From positions 230,302-294,301 of the forward strand of contig NZ_QLLT01000006.1 in assembly GCF_003259315.1 (NCBI RefSeq): a DNA stretch of 64,000 nt, written 5' to 3'. Each line of letters begins with the position of its first letter. The stretch's first letter is position 1. A program made the translations under genes and the position numbers. Below, piece by piece: positions 26,115-34,695 of the stretch. Origin of the DNA: Kitasatospora sp. SolWspMP-SS2h (lineage in GTDB: Bacteria; Actinomycetota; Actinomycetes; Streptomycetales; Streptomycetaceae). The notes under the pieces were generated by a model, which was not told the DNA's origin, ran no database searches, and saw nothing but the letters and a program-made list of their open reading frames with translations.

Positions 26115-28319
26115 ATGCGCAGCTCCCGCTCCACCGCAGCAGAGGTCCAGGTTTCCCAGGTTTCCGGTCGGTTGGCCGCGCTGGGGCGAGTGTGTTTCCG
26201 GCACCGGCGTTGGGTGCTGGCGTTCTGGGCGCTGGTGCTCGCGGTGGGGGTGGTGTTCGGCGGGCGGGTGTTCGAGGGGTCGGTGGCGGCCACCGGCAGC
26301 GGCGGGTCGGAGTCGGCCGCCGGGACGGCGGTCGTGCAGGCGGCGGACCCGGTGCAGGGCACGGTGACGGCGGTGGTGGACGGGCCGGCGGTGGCCGACC
26401 CGGCGGTGCGGGCCGCGGTCGAGGGGGCGAGCGCGGAGGTAACGAAGCTGCCGGGCGTGGTCTCGGTGGCGGACACGTACGGCACGGGCGGGCAGCTGAC
26501 CGCGAGCGACGGCAAGGCGTCGCTGGTGAGCGTGCGGATGGCGGACGGGTCGACGGCGAAGCAGCTGGCGGCGGTGACCGACCGGCTGGAGCGGATCGAC
26601 GCGGACGGCGCGCACACCGTGGTCGGCGGCGACCTGGTGCTCCAGCAGGAGGTGAAGGACCAGACCGCGAAGGACACCAGGTTCGGCGAGATCGTGACGC
26701 TGCCGCTCACCCTGGTGGTGATGGTGCTGGTGTTCGGCGGGCTGGCCGCGGCGGGGCTGCCGGGCATCGGGGCGATCGCCTCGGTGGGCGGGGCGCTGCT
26801 GGCGATGTTCGGGTTCAGCAAGCTGATGGACATCGACACCTCGGTGCTGCCGATCGCGACGGTGCTGGGCCTGGGCCTGTCGATCGACTACGCGCTGCTG
26901 ATGGTGAACCGGTTCCGGGAGGAGCGCGGCCACGGCGCGGACATCGCGCAGGCGGTGGAGCGCACGGCGGCCACGGCGGGCCGGACGGTGGCGTTCTCGG
27001 GGCTGACGGTGGCGGTCGCACTGAGCGGGCTGTTCGTGTTCACCAGCCCGGTGTTCCGGGCGGTCGCGGTGGCGGGCGTGAGCGTGGTGGTGATCGCGGT
27101 GGCGGCGGCGCTGACCCTGGTGCCGGCGCTGCTGGGCTTCATGGGGCGGCGGATCAAGGCGCCGACCGCGCCCGTCCCGGACGAGGGGTTCTTCTCCCGG
27201 ACGGTGCGCCGGGTGCAGCGCCGGGCGGTGCCGGTGATGCTGGCCTGCGTGGCGCTGCTGCTGGCGGCGGGGGCGCCGTTCCTGGGCTCGCACTTCCGCA
27301 ACTCGGGGGCGGACGTGCTGCCGAAGAGCTTCGCGTCCCGGCAGGTCGCCGAGACGGTCGAGGCGCGCTTCCCCGGGCAGGTCCCGGCGCCGGTGCAGGT
27401 GGTCGTCGAGGGGACGGCGCAGCAGGCCCAGCGGTACGCGGACGACGTGGTGGCGGAGCTGCCGGGCGTGGCGGGCGTCCGGTCGGTGGCGCCGGTCTCG
27501 GACGGCGTGCAGACCGTGGACGTGCTGGTCAAGGGCGACCCGCAGGGCGCCGGGGCCAAGCGAGTGGTCGGCGAGCTGCGCTCCGAGCGCGGCGGCCTGG
27601 AGACGTACGTGACGGGCGACGCGGCGTCGCTGGTGGACTTCCAGCACGAGATCGGCTCGCGCGGGCCGTGGGCGCTGGGCCTGGTCGCGGCCGGGACGCT
27701 GGTGCTGCTGTTCCTGATGACCGGGTCGGTGGTGCTGCCGGTGAAGGCGCTGCTGATGAACGTGCTCTCGCTGGGGGCGTCGCTGGGCGCGCTGACCCTG
27801 GTGTTCCAGCACGGGTACTTCAGCTCGCTGCTCGGGTTCACGCCGACCGGCGGCCTGGAGACGGTGATCCCGGTGCTGGTGTTCGCCTTCGCGTTCGGGC
27901 TGTCGATGGACTACGAGGTGTTCCTGCTCGCGCGGATCAAGGAGCTGCACGACCAGGGGTACGACTGCGCGAGGTCGGTGCAGCTCGGCCTCCAGCGCAG
28001 CGGTCGGATCATCACCTCGGCCGGGCTGCTGATGGTGATCGTGTTCGCCGGGTTCGCCGCCGGGCAGATGCTCATGGTCAAGCAGATGGGCATCGCGCTG
28101 GCGGTGGCCGTCGCGGTGGACGCCACCCTGGTGCGGACCCTGCTGGTGCCCGCCACCATGACGCTGTTCGGCCGGCTCAACTGGTGGGCGCCCGCCCCGC
28201 TGCGCCGCCTGCACCGGATCGTCGGCCTGCACGAGCACGTCGAGCTGCCGCCGCTGCGCCCGGTGGTGCTGCCCGCGCCGCGGCTGGTGAAGCGCCGCGG
28301 CCTGGTGGGTGCGCCGTAG
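26115..28319 (+). CDS. MMPL/RND-family membrane transporter
   Basis: 734-aa polytopic membrane protein with the duplicated MMPL fold: TM1 near 33-53, a first extracytoplasmic loop, TM2-6 (IVTLPLTLVVMVLVFGGLAA, then LSIDYALLMVNRFREERGHG, the signature at the TM4/cytoplasm edge). A second half repeats the pattern (LGLVAAGTLVLLFLMTGSVV, GLSMDYEVFLLARIKE). The Asp residues in IDY/MDY are the proton-relay candidates. Such pumps export lipids or drugs in actinobacteria. No regulator is adjacent and the substrate is unknown. ATG 26115 has AAGG at about 9 nt. Confidence 0.92.
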   Translation: MRSSRSTAAEVQVSQVSGRLAALGRVCFRHRRWVLAFWALVLAVGVVFGGRVFEGSVAATGSGGSESAAGTAVVQAADPVQGTVTAVVDGPAVADPAVRAAVEGASAEVTKLPGVVSVADTYGTGGQLTASDGKASLVSVRMADGSTAKQLAAVTDRLERIDADGAHTVVGGDLVLQQEVKDQTAKDTRFGEIVTLPLTLVVMVLVFGGLAAAGLPGIGAIASVGGALLAMFGFSKLMDIDTSVLPIATVLGLGLSIDYALLMVNRFREERGHGADIAQAVERTAATAGRTVAFSGLTVAVALSGLFVFTSPVFRAVAVAGVSVVVIAVAAALTLVPALLGFMGRRIKAPTAPVPDEGFFSRTVRRVQRRAVPVMLACVALLLAAGAPFLGSHFRNSGADVLPKSFASRQVAETVEARFPGQVPAPVQVVVEGTAQQAQRYADDVVAELPGVAGVRSVAPVSDGVQTVDVLVKGDPQGAGAKRVVGELRSERGGLETYVTGDAASLVDFQHEIGSRGPWALGLVAAGTLVLLFLMTGSVVLPVKALLMNVLSLGASLGALTLVFQHGYFSSLLGFTPTGGLETVIPVLVFAFAFGLSMDYEVFLLARIKELHDQGYDCARSVQLGLQRSGRIITSAGLLMVIVFAGFAAGQMLMVKQMGIALAVAVAVDATLVRTLLVPATMTLFGRLNWWAPAPLRRLHRIVGLHEHVELPPLRPVVLPAPRLVKRRGLVGAP

Positions 28320-28342
28320 CCGGACCCGCCGGGCCGCGGCCG

Positions 28343-28355
28343 TAGGCTGGCCGCA
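28343..28355 (+). promoter_or_regulatory. Leaderless promoter (TAGGCT) of the MBL-fold gene
   Basis: TAGGCT ends 6 nt before the ATG and no Shine-Dalgarno sequence exists. The geometry fits a leaderless message. Confidence 0.5.
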
Positions 28356-28999
28356 TGCGACTGACGAAGTTCGGCCACGCCTGCGTCCGGATCGAGCACG
28401 CGCGGGGGGCGGCGCTGATCGACCCCGGCATGTTCAGCGGGACGGAGGTGGTGGCGGACGTGAACGCCCTGCTGATCACCCACGAGCACGCCGACCACTT
28501 CACCGAGCAGCAGGTCCGGGCCGCCGTCGAGGCCAACCCGGGCCTGCGGGTGTACACCAACTCGGCCGTGGCCCGGCAGCTGGAGGGCATCGGCGCCCGG
28601 GTGACGGTGGTCGGCGACGGCGACGCGTTCGACCTGGACGGCCTGCCGGTGACGGTGCACGGCGAGTGGCACGCCGAGATCCACCCCGACATCCCGCGCA
28701 TCCCCAACATCGGCTTCCTGCTCGGCGGCCGGGCCTTCCACCCGGGCGACGCGCTGACCCTCCCGCCGGACACCGTCGACACCCTGCTGCTGCCGCTCGG
28801 CGCGCCCTGGCTGCGGGCCGGCGAACTGGTCGACTACCTGCGCGAGACCCAGCCCCGGCAGGCGGTGGCGATCCACGAGGCGACGCTCAGCGAGGCCGGA
28901 CAGGCCGTCCACGGGCGGCTGCTCGGCCCGCAGGGCCCCGGCACCGGCGGCGTGGAGTACCGGACGCTGGCGGCCGGGGAGTCCCTCGACATCGAGTGA
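28355..28999 (+). CDS. UlaG-like MBL-fold metallo-hydrolase
   Basis: 214-aa metallo-beta-lactamase-fold hydrolase. MRLTKFGHACVRIEHARG and ALIDPGMFSG match the UlaG/beta-lactamase-like group. The metal motif is LLITHEHADHF (HxHxDH), followed by VTVHGEWHAEIHPDIPRIPN and FLLGGRAFHPGDALTLP with further His/Asp ligands, and a late HEATLSEAG. UlaG opens L-ascorbate-6-phosphate, but close actinobacterial homologues are annotated only as metal-dependent hydrolases. It stands alone between an MMPL gene and coaE. Confidence 0.88.
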   Translation: MRLTKFGHACVRIEHARGAALIDPGMFSGTEVVADVNALLITHEHADHFTEQQVRAAVEANPGLRVYTNSAVARQLEGIGARVTVVGDGDAFDLDGLPVTVHGEWHAEIHPDIPRIPNIGFLLGGRAFHPGDALTLPPDTVDTLLLPLGAPWLRAGELVDYLRETQPRQAVAIHEATLSEAGQAVHGRLLGPQGPGTGGVEYRTLAAGESLDIE

Positions 29000-29102
29000 A
29001 CCGCCTTGCCCGGAAAGGCATCTGACGGTACGTCAGGCTCCGGAACCGGCGTGGCACCGGGAAACGGGCACCGCCGGGCTCCCGCGCGCGTCCGCGGGCT
29101 CG

Positions 29103-29136
29103 CCGGCGCCGGCCCGCCGCGGCGGGCCGGCGCCGG
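29103..29136 (+). terminator. Terminator after the MBL-fold gene
   Basis: Perfect 16-bp GC stem with a 2-nt loop (29103-29118 / 29121-29136). It ends only 7 nt before the -10 element of coaE, insulating the two genes. Confidence 0.7.
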
Positions 29137-29143
29137 GGGCCGG

Positions 29144-29156
29144 TAGCCTGGCGGCA
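29144..29156 (+). promoter_or_regulatory. Leaderless promoter (TAGCCT) of coaE
   Basis: TAGCCT at 29144-29149 ends 6 nt before the coaE ATG; no Shine-Dalgarno sequence is present. Confidence 0.45.
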
Positions 29157-29752
29157 TGCTGAGGATCGGACTGACCGGCGGGATCGGCGCGGGCAAGAGC
29201 GAGGTCTCCCGCCAACTGGCCGCGCACGGCGCGGTGATCGTCGACTCGGACGTGATCGCCCGCGAGGTGGTCGCCCCCGGGACGCCCGGACTGGCCGCCG
29301 TCGCCGCCGAGTTCGGGCCCGGCGTGCTGCTCCCGGACGGCGCGCTGGACCGCCCCGCGCTCGGCCGGATCGTCTTCGCCGACCCGGCCCGGCTGGCGAA
29401 GCTCAACGCGATCGTCCACCCGCTGGTGCGGGCCCGCTCCGCCGAACTGGAGTCCGCGGCCGGGCCGGACGCGATCGTCGTGCACGACGTCCCGCTGCTC
29501 GCCGAGAACGGCCTGGCCCCGCTGTACGACCTGGTCGTGGTCATCGACGTCCCGGACGGGGAGCGGCTGCGCCGGCTGGTCGAGCTGCGCGGCATGGCCG
29601 AGGACGAGGCCCGCTCCCGGATGGCCGCCCAGGCGGGCCGCGAGGAGCGCCTCGCCGTCGCCGACCTGGTCCTCGACAACGGCGGCGACCTGGAGCAGTT
29701 GACCGCCCGGGTCGAGGAGCTGTGGCGGCGGCTGGAGGAGCGCCGGGCCTGA
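29156..29752 (+). CDS. coaE: Dephospho-CoA kinase
   Basis: 198-aa P-loop kinase performing the last step of coenzyme A synthesis, phosphorylating the ribose 3'-OH of dephospho-CoA with ATP. Walker [18 protein letters not shown] at residues 6-22, [10 protein letters not shown] (substrate-binding Asp), [23 protein letters not shown] and [12 protein letters not shown] are all family motifs, and the length is standard. The C-terminal GrpB-like extension found in mycobacterial CoaE is absent. Its stop is 7 nt from the end of the convergent membrane-protein gene. Confidence 0.96.
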   Translation: MLRIGLTGGIGAGKSEVSRQLAAHGAVIVDSDVIAREVVAPGTPGLAAVAAEFGPGVLLPDGALDRPALGRIVFADPARLAKLNAIVHPLVRARSAELESAAGPDAIVVHDVPLLAENGLAPLYDLVVVIDVPDGERLRRLVELRGMAEDEARSRMAAQAGREERLAVADLVLDNGGDLEQLTARVEELWRRLEERRA

Positions 29753-29759
29753 CGGCCGG

Positions 29760-30404
29760 TCAGGGCAGCAGGTCGAAGACCGTCTCGACGGGCTTCCCGC
29801 CGGTGCCGGCCCGGGCCCGCAGGTAGGCGTTCATGTCCGCGTAGCCGCCCAGGTCGGCGGGGATGACCACCTCGACGGAGAAGGCGCCGCGGGCGTCGGA
29901 CTCGGTGTCGCGCAGGTCGCGCAGCCGCTGGTCCAGCTCGGACTCGTCCTTGACGACGAAGGAGACCCGCACCACCGCGCCGGGCGGGAACCCCTGCCCG
30001 GTGAGCACCGTCCTGGTCCCGCCGCGCCCGGCGTCCGGCGAGGCCAGCAGCACCTGGGTGCCGCTCGCCCCCGGGCTGCCGAGCGCCTCGCCGGGCAGCG
30101 TGTCGACGGGCGGGCTGACGGTGGCGGGCGGGGTGCCGACCGGGGCCGGAGCGGGGGCCGGGACGGCCGGGCCGGGAAGGGTCACCGTCACCGTCGGCTG
30201 CGGCCGGAGGCCGGGGACGGACTGCGACTGGGACAGGTAGCCGCCCGCGAACCCGGCGCCCAGGGTGGCGACGCCGACCAGGGCGGTGATGACGGCGCTC
30301 CAGCCCTGGAGGTCGATCCGGCGGGGCGGGGCCGGCCCGGCGGGGGCCGGTGGTGGGGCGGTGGGGTGCGGCGGCATCCCCTCGGGCGGCTTCGGCGCGG
30401 TCAA
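29760..30404 (-). CDS. Proline-rich membrane-anchored protein, unknown
   Basis: 214-aa protein with a Pro-rich cytoplasmic N-terminus (1-30), one transmembrane helix about 35-55 (AVITALVGVATLGAGFAGGYL), a Pro/Val/Thr linker (75-110) and a C-terminal beta domain. The phrases GTRTVLTGQGFPPGAVVRVSF and DARGAFSVEVVIP look like the Ig-like modules found in bacterial surface proteins (IPT/TIG style). Cytoplasmic end in, domain outside. No catalytic motif. The gene is divergent from the XRE regulator at 30776, across 371 bp. Confidence 0.75.
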   Translation of the reverse strand: MTAPKPPEGMPPHPTAPPPAPAGPAPPRRIDLQGWSAVITALVGVATLGAGFAGGYLSQSQSVPGLRPQPTVTVTLPGPAVPAPAPAPVGTPPATVSPPVDTLPGEALGSPGASGTQVLLASPDAGRGGTRTVLTGQGFPPGAVVRVSFVVKDESELDQRLRDLRDTESDARGAFSVEVVIPADLGGYADMNAYLRARAGTGGKPVETVFDLLP

Positions 30405-30732
30405 AGGATCCCCCTCGTGCTGATCGGCGGAGTCCGGGGTCGCCCCAGGTCAGCGGGCCGTGTCCCAGGTGATTCGTCCCCGTACGGACCGGGCGCGCAA
30501 ACGTCGCCCGCGCGCCGCCCGGTGCGGGTCCCGGGGCGGGGCCCGGGGGCCTCGCGGGGCCGGGCCGATCGGCGTCCGGTCGCCCGCCGGAGGCCGATCG
30601 GCGCCCTGCCGCACGGCCTGCCAGCGGAATTGGCAACGGGAAACCGCTCCGTAACGCTCCGGAAGCGATCAGTCGCATGCCAAGATTCCCTCGGAGCGCC
30701 GGGGAGCGCTCCCAGACCGAACCGAACATCCC

Positions 30733-30747
30733 GCACACCGCGTGTGC
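30733..30747. promoter_or_regulatory. Palindrome GCACAC-CGC-GTGTGC upstream of XRE gene
   Basis: 15-bp palindrome 28 bp before the start of the XRE regulator and within the divergent 30405-30775 region, so it is a candidate autoregulatory operator. The rest of that region shows short GGAGCG-type repeats but no gene. Confidence 0.4.
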
Positions 30748-30775
30748 CCGGGACGCATCCAGGGGGTGATTTGGC

Positions 30776-32158
30776 GTGCTCTCGTCTCATCGCTTCGGGG
30801 CCGAACTGCGCCGGCTGCGCGAGGCGCACGGCCTCTCGCTCGACGGGCTCGCCCGGCAACTCAGCTACAGCAAGGGCTACTTGAGCAAGGTCGAGAGCGG
30901 CCAGCGCAAGGCGTCCCAGGAACTCGCCCGCCGCTGCGACGCCCTGCTCGGCGCCGAGGGCCGCCTCCAGCAGCTCGCCGCCCGCCCCGAACCCACCGCC
31001 CGGGCCGCCGCCCACCGCACCGGGCCGGGCGTCGGGTTCCGCTCCCGCGAGGCCGCCGAGGCCGAGGCCGGCCACAGCCACGGGTACGGCCACAGCCACG
31101 GGTACGGCCACAGCCACGGGTACGGCTACGGCTACGGCGGGTACGCGGGCACCGGGTACGCCGAGCCGCGCACCGGACGCGGCGGACCCGAGGGCCTCCC
31201 GGTGCCCGCGCTCCCCGCCCCGGAGGCGCTGGCCGCCCTGCCCCCGCAGCGCCCCACCGCGCTCGACCCCGGGGTCCCCGCCCTGCTGCGCGAACAGCTC
31301 ACCCAGTACCGGGCGCTCGGCCAGCACCTCGACCCGGTGCTGCTCGTCCCCGCCCTCCAGATGCAGAGCGAGACCGCCGTCCGGATCGCGCTGCGCTGCG
31401 ACGGCCGGGCCCGCGCCGAACTGCTGCTGATCGCCGCCCACTTCATCGAGTTCGGCGGCTGGATGGCGCAGGAGGCCGGCGACCGGCACGCCGCCCTCGC
31501 GCACACCGAGCGGGCCGTCGAACTCGCCCGGGCCGGCGGCAACCGCCACCTCGCCGGGTACGCGCTGGTCCGCCGCGCCCTGATCACCTTCTACGCCGGG
31601 GACGCCGCCACCACCGTCGCGCTCGCCACCGCCGCCCAGGACCGCCGCCTGCCGCCTCGCATCCGCGGCCTCGCCGCGCTCCGTGAGGCCCAGGGCCACG
31701 CCCTCGGCGGCGACCGCAACCGCTGCCTGCGCGGCCTGGAACGGGCCGAGGTGCTGCTCGACACCGCCGACGCCGACCGCGACGGGGGCCCGGTGATCGG
31801 CAGCGCCAACATCGCCGACCCCGCCGCGATGACCACCGGCTGGTGCCTGTTCGACCTCGGCCACGCCCGGCGCGCCGCCGAGGTCCTCGACCGCGAGTGC
31901 GCCCGCATCCCGCTGTCCGCCGCCCGCGCCCGGGTCCGCTACGGGCTGCGCCGCGCCCTGGCCCACGCCGGGGCCGGCGAGGCCGAGCACGCCTGCGCCA
32001 TCGCGGCCGAACAGCTCGACACCCTCGCCGACGTGCCCTCCGCGACGGTCGTCGCCGACCTGCGCCGGCTCGACCGCGAACTGCGGCGGTTCCGGGCCAA
32101 CCGGGCGGTCCGCGAGTTCCAGCCCCTCCTGCTCCGGGCGATCACCGGCAGCTGCTGA
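30776..32158 (+). CDS. XRE-family regulator with His-rich repeat and helical C-terminal domain
   Basis: 460-aa regulator. HTH at about 5-60 (LRRLREAHGLSLDGLARQL, SKGYLSKVESGQRK). Residues 99-116 are three exact GHSHGY repeats followed by a Gly/Tyr tail (GYGYGGYAGTGY). The rest (about 150-450) is helical and TPR-like (LLVPALQMQSETAVRIALRC, RAELLLIAAHFIEFGGWMAQ, ALAHTERAVELARAGGNRHL), as in streptomycete XRE-TPR regulators that sense peptides or metabolites. GTG 30776 has AGGGGGTGA at about 6 nt. A TIR-domain gene follows 84 nt downstream on the same strand, suggesting a functional pair. Confidence 0.85.
   Translation: MLSSHRFGAELRRLREAHGLSLDGLARQLSYSKGYLSKVESGQRKASQELARRCDALLGAEGRLQQLAARPEPTARAAAHRTGPGVGFRSREAAEAEAGHSHGYGHSHGYGHSHGYGYGYGGYAGTGYAEPRTGRGGPEGLPVPALPAPEALAALPPQRPTALDPGVPALLREQLTQYRALGQHLDPVLLVPALQMQSETAVRIALRCDGRARAELLLIAAHFIEFGGWMAQEAGDRHAALAHTERAVELARAGGNRHLAGYALVRRALITFYAGDAATTVALATAAQDRRLPPRIRGLAALREAQGHALGGDRNRCLRGLERAEVLLDTADADRDGGPVIGSANIADPAAMTTGWCLFDLGHARRAAEVLDRECARIPLSAARARVRYGLRRALAHAGAGEAEHACAIAAEQLDTLADVPSATVVADLRRLDRELRRFRANRAVREFQPLLLRAITGSC
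31070..31123 (+). repeat. Three 18-bp tandem repeats encoding GHSHGY
   Basis: Exact copies at 31070-31087, 31088-31105 and 31106-31123, identical at the nucleotide level, so expanded recently. Copy number may vary between strains. Confidence 0.85.
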
Positions 32159-32242
32159 CGGCCCGTCGGCCCCACCGCCCGTTTCCCCTCGCCCGCGCGG
32201 GACCGCCGCCGGGACACCCCCGCACAGAGAGGTCGACGCACC

Positions 32243-32740
32243 ATGCCCGCGATCTTCGTGAACTACCGCACCGGCGACCAGGAGGCGGTCGCCGCGCTGC
32301 TCGACCACGGACTGTCCTACCGGTTCGGCAGCGACCAGGTGTTCCGGGCCAGCAAGTCCATCGCCCCCGGCAGCCGCTACCCGCAGGAGCTGATCGCCGC
32401 CGTCCGCAACTGCGCGGTCCTGCTCGCCGTGGTCGGCCCCCGCTGGTTCGACGTCCAGGGCCGCGACGGCCGCCCCGCGGTCGAGGACCCGGAGGACTGG
32501 CCGCGCCGCGAGATAGCCGAAGCCTTCGCCGTCGGCGCCCTGGTCATCCCGGTCTTGGTCGGCGACACCCCCAGACTGCGCGCCGAACGCCTCCCCGAAC
32601 CGCTCGCGGCCCTCGCCGACTGCCAGCACCGCCGCCTCGACCTGCGCAGCTCGCACGCCGACCTGACCCGGATCGCCGACGAACTCGCCGCCCTCGTCCC
32701 GGAACTGGCCGCGGCCGACGCGGCGGTGAAGGGCCGCTGA
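32243..32740 (+). CDS. TIR-domain protein
   Basis: 165-aa protein consisting almost only of a TIR domain. IFVNYRTGDQEAV is the betaA/box-1 equivalent (F-V-N-Y-R). VFRASKSIAPGSRYPQELI matches the BB-loop and alphaB region, CAVLLAVVGPRWF is betaC, and DWPRREIAEAFAVGALVIPV carries Glu90 where bacterial TIR NADases have their catalytic Glu. No membrane or signal segment is present. Bacterial TIR proteins hydrolyse NAD+ or make cyclic ADP-ribose signals; activity here is inference. The start ATG has AGAGAGG before it. Downstream of, and probably cotranscribed with, the XRE/His-repeat regulator. Confidence 0.82.
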   Translation: MPAIFVNYRTGDQEAVAALLDHGLSYRFGSDQVFRASKSIAPGSRYPQELIAAVRNCAVLLAVVGPRWFDVQGRDGRPAVEDPEDWPRREIAEAFAVGALVIPVLVGDTPRLRAERLPEPLAALADCQHRRLDLRSSHADLTRIADELAALVPELAAADAAVKGR

Positions 32741-32781
32741 CCCGCCGGCGCCCGGGCCGCGCGCCCGCCTCGCCGCCGCGC

Positions 32782-33684
32782 TCAGTCGCCGGTCGCGACC
32801 GGCAGGCCGGTTCCGGGGCGGCCCCAGTCGGACCAGGAGCCGTCGTAGACGGCGGGGGAGGGGTGGCCGGTGAGGTGGGCGGCGAAGGCCAGGACGCAGG
32901 CGGTGACGCCGGAGCCGCAGGAGGCGATCAGGCGGGGGCGGCCGGCGGTGGCGGCGGCGAGGCGGGCGCGGAGCTCGGGCGCCGGGAGGTAGCGGCCGTC
33001 GGGGGTGAGCAGTTCGGTGAAGGGGAGGCTGGTGGAGCCGGGCAGGTGGCCGCGGCGCAGGTGGGGGCGGGGCTCGGGGGCGGCGCCGGTGTACCGGTCG
33101 CGGGCCCGGGCGTCCAGGACGGCGGTGCCGGGGTCGGCGAGGGCGGCGGCCACGGCGTCCCGGTCGGCGAACAGGCCGGGGCGCGGCCGGACGGTGACGT
33201 CCCCGGCCGGGAGGCCGTCGGCGGGGGAGGCGGGCGGCCCGGCGTCGACGGGGTGTCCGGCGGCCCGCCAGGCGGGCAGGCCGCCGTCCAGGACGGCGGC
33301 CCGGTCGAGGCCGGCGGCGCGCAGCATCCACCAGGCGCGCGGGGCGGAGTACACGCCCGCGCCGTCGTACACCACCACGGTGGAGCGGTCGTCGACGCCC
33401 AGGGCGCGCAGTTCGCGCTGGAGGTCGGCGGGGGAGGGCAGGGTGTGCGGCAGCGGGGAGGCGTGGTCGGAGAGCGCGCCGTCGAGGTCGAAGGCCCGGG
33501 CGCCGGGGATCCGGACGGGCGGGTGCCGGTGCGCGCCGACGCCCGCGTCCAGGACCACCAGGCCGGGGCGGCCGAGCCGGGCGGCCAGCCAGTCGGCGCC
33601 GACCAGCGGCGGTACGGCGGCCTGCGGCACGGCGGCCGGGGTCTGGCCGGCCGGGGGCCCGGCGGCGGGCGGCGGTGCGGTCAC
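32782..33684 (-). CDS. Rhodanese-type sulfurtransferase (3-mercaptopyruvate/thiosulfate)
   Basis: 300-aa enzyme with two tandem rhodanese domains that transfers sulfane sulfur to cyanide or thiol acceptors. N-domain: VVLDAGV, HRHPPVRIPGARAFDLDGAL, STVVVYDGAGVYSAPRAWWM. C-domain: VLDARARDRYTGAAPEPRPH, RRGHLPGSTSLPFTELL, catalytic loop SCGSGVTAC with Cys256. The CGSGVTA loop fits mercaptopyruvate sulfurtransferase better than thiosulfate sulfurtransferase. GTG 33684 with GGAG 8 nt upstream; a longer frame upstream is low-complexity. Convergent with the TIR gene. Confidence 0.92.
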   Translation of the reverse strand: MTAPPPAAGPPAGQTPAAVPQAAVPPLVGADWLAARLGRPGLVVLDAGVGAHRHPPVRIPGARAFDLDGALSDHASPLPHTLPSPADLQRELRALGVDDRSTVVVYDGAGVYSAPRAWWMLRAAGLDRAAVLDGGLPAWRAAGHPVDAGPPASPADGLPAGDVTVRPRPGLFADRDAVAAALADPGTAVLDARARDRYTGAAPEPRPHLRRGHLPGSTSLPFTELLTPDGRYLPAPELRARLAAATAGRPRLIASCGSGVTACVLAFAAHLTGHPSPAVYDGSWSDWGRPGTGLPVATGD

Positions 33685-33758
33685 GGCGGTCGCTCCTTCG
33701 GGCGGGTGCGGATGGCCCGTGATCGCACCGCCACCCGCCGGGTCGGCTCCGGCCGCGG

Positions 33759-34607
33759 TCAGGGCTTGCGGGCCACGCCCGCCCAGATGGCGACCTGCTG
33801 GTCGGTGTCCCGCGGGTCCTGGTCGGGGCGCCACAGCGGGGCGGTGACCAGGCCGGGCTCCAGCAGGTCGAGGCCGTCGAAGAAGCGCAGCACCTGTGCG
33901 CGGGTGCGCATGCTGAGCTGCGCGGTGGCGGACCTGTAGACGGCGGGGCCCTTCGCGGCGTCCTCGGGGGCGGCGAAGTCGCCGGTGGCGTGCGAGAGGG
34001 CCAGGTAGCTGCCGGAGGGCAGGGCGTCGACCAGGGTGCGGACGATCGCGTACGGGTCGTCGGCGTCGTCGATGAAGTGCAGGATGGCGAACAGCTGGAG
34101 GGCGACCGGCCGGTCGAGGTCGATCAGGTCGCGGACGGCCGGGTCGGCGAGGATCGCCTCGGGCTTGCGCAGGTCGGCCTGGAGGACGTTGACGCTGCCC
34201 TGCCGGGCGCCGGCCAGCAGGGCCCGGCCGTGCACCAGCACGATCGGGTCGTTGTCGAGGTAGACCACCCGGGCGGACGGGGCGACGGCCTGGGCGATCT
34301 CGTGGGTGTTCCCGGCGGAGGGGATGCCGGTGCCGATGTCGAGGAACTGGCGCACGCCCTGCTCGGCGAGGGTGCGCACGGCCCGCTGCAGGAAGGCCCG
34401 GTTGGCCTGGGCGCTGATCCGCACCAGCGGGCTGATCGCGAGCACCTGTTCGGCGGCGGCCCGGTCGGCGGGGAAGTTGTCCTTGCCGCCGAGGTAGTAG
34501 TCGTACATCCGGGCCGGGTGCGGCACCTCGGGGCGCAGTTCGGCGGAGGGCGGCTGCTCCTGTTCGCCGGACATCCAGTCCAGGGCAATTTCCTGATGTT
34601 CGGTCAT
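33759..34607 (-). CDS. SAM-dependent methyltransferase, DUF574 type
   Basis: 282-aa protein of the actinobacterial SAM methyltransferase family first named DUF574. Signature HPARMYDYYLGGKDNFPADR at 30-49, VLAISPLVRISAQANRAFLQ, motif I FLDIGTGIPSAGNTHEIAQ, VVYLDNDPIVLVHGRALL (adenine pocket), LFAILHFIDDADDPY and FFDGLDLLEPGLV. Streptomycetes carry many paralogues of unknown substrate. ATG 34607 is chosen with GGGGAG just upstream and agrees with the family N-terminus. Upstream of the rhodanese gene on the same strand, 74 nt apart. Confidence 0.9.
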   Translation of the reverse strand: MTEHQEIALDWMSGEQEQPPSAELRPEVPHPARMYDYYLGGKDNFPADRAAAEQVLAISPLVRISAQANRAFLQRAVRTLAEQGVRQFLDIGTGIPSAGNTHEIAQAVAPSARVVYLDNDPIVLVHGRALLAGARQGSVNVLQADLRKPEAILADPAVRDLIDLDRPVALQLFAILHFIDDADDPYAIVRTLVDALPSGSYLALSHATGDFAAPEDAAKGPAVYRSATAQLSMRTRAQVLRFFDGLDLLEPGLVTAPLWRPDQDPRDTDQQVAIWAGVARKP

Positions 34608-34695
34608 GTCCGGCTCCCCGTCGGTGGAACGCGCTTCCGGGGGCAGCATAGACGGCCCGGCGGCGGGCCGGTCGGCGGGTCCGGAAACCGGTGGA

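Noticed and set aside
24266..26839. Open frame opposite rpsA and the MMPL gene
   Set aside because: Antisense to a strongly conserved ribosomal protein gene and compositionally a shadow.
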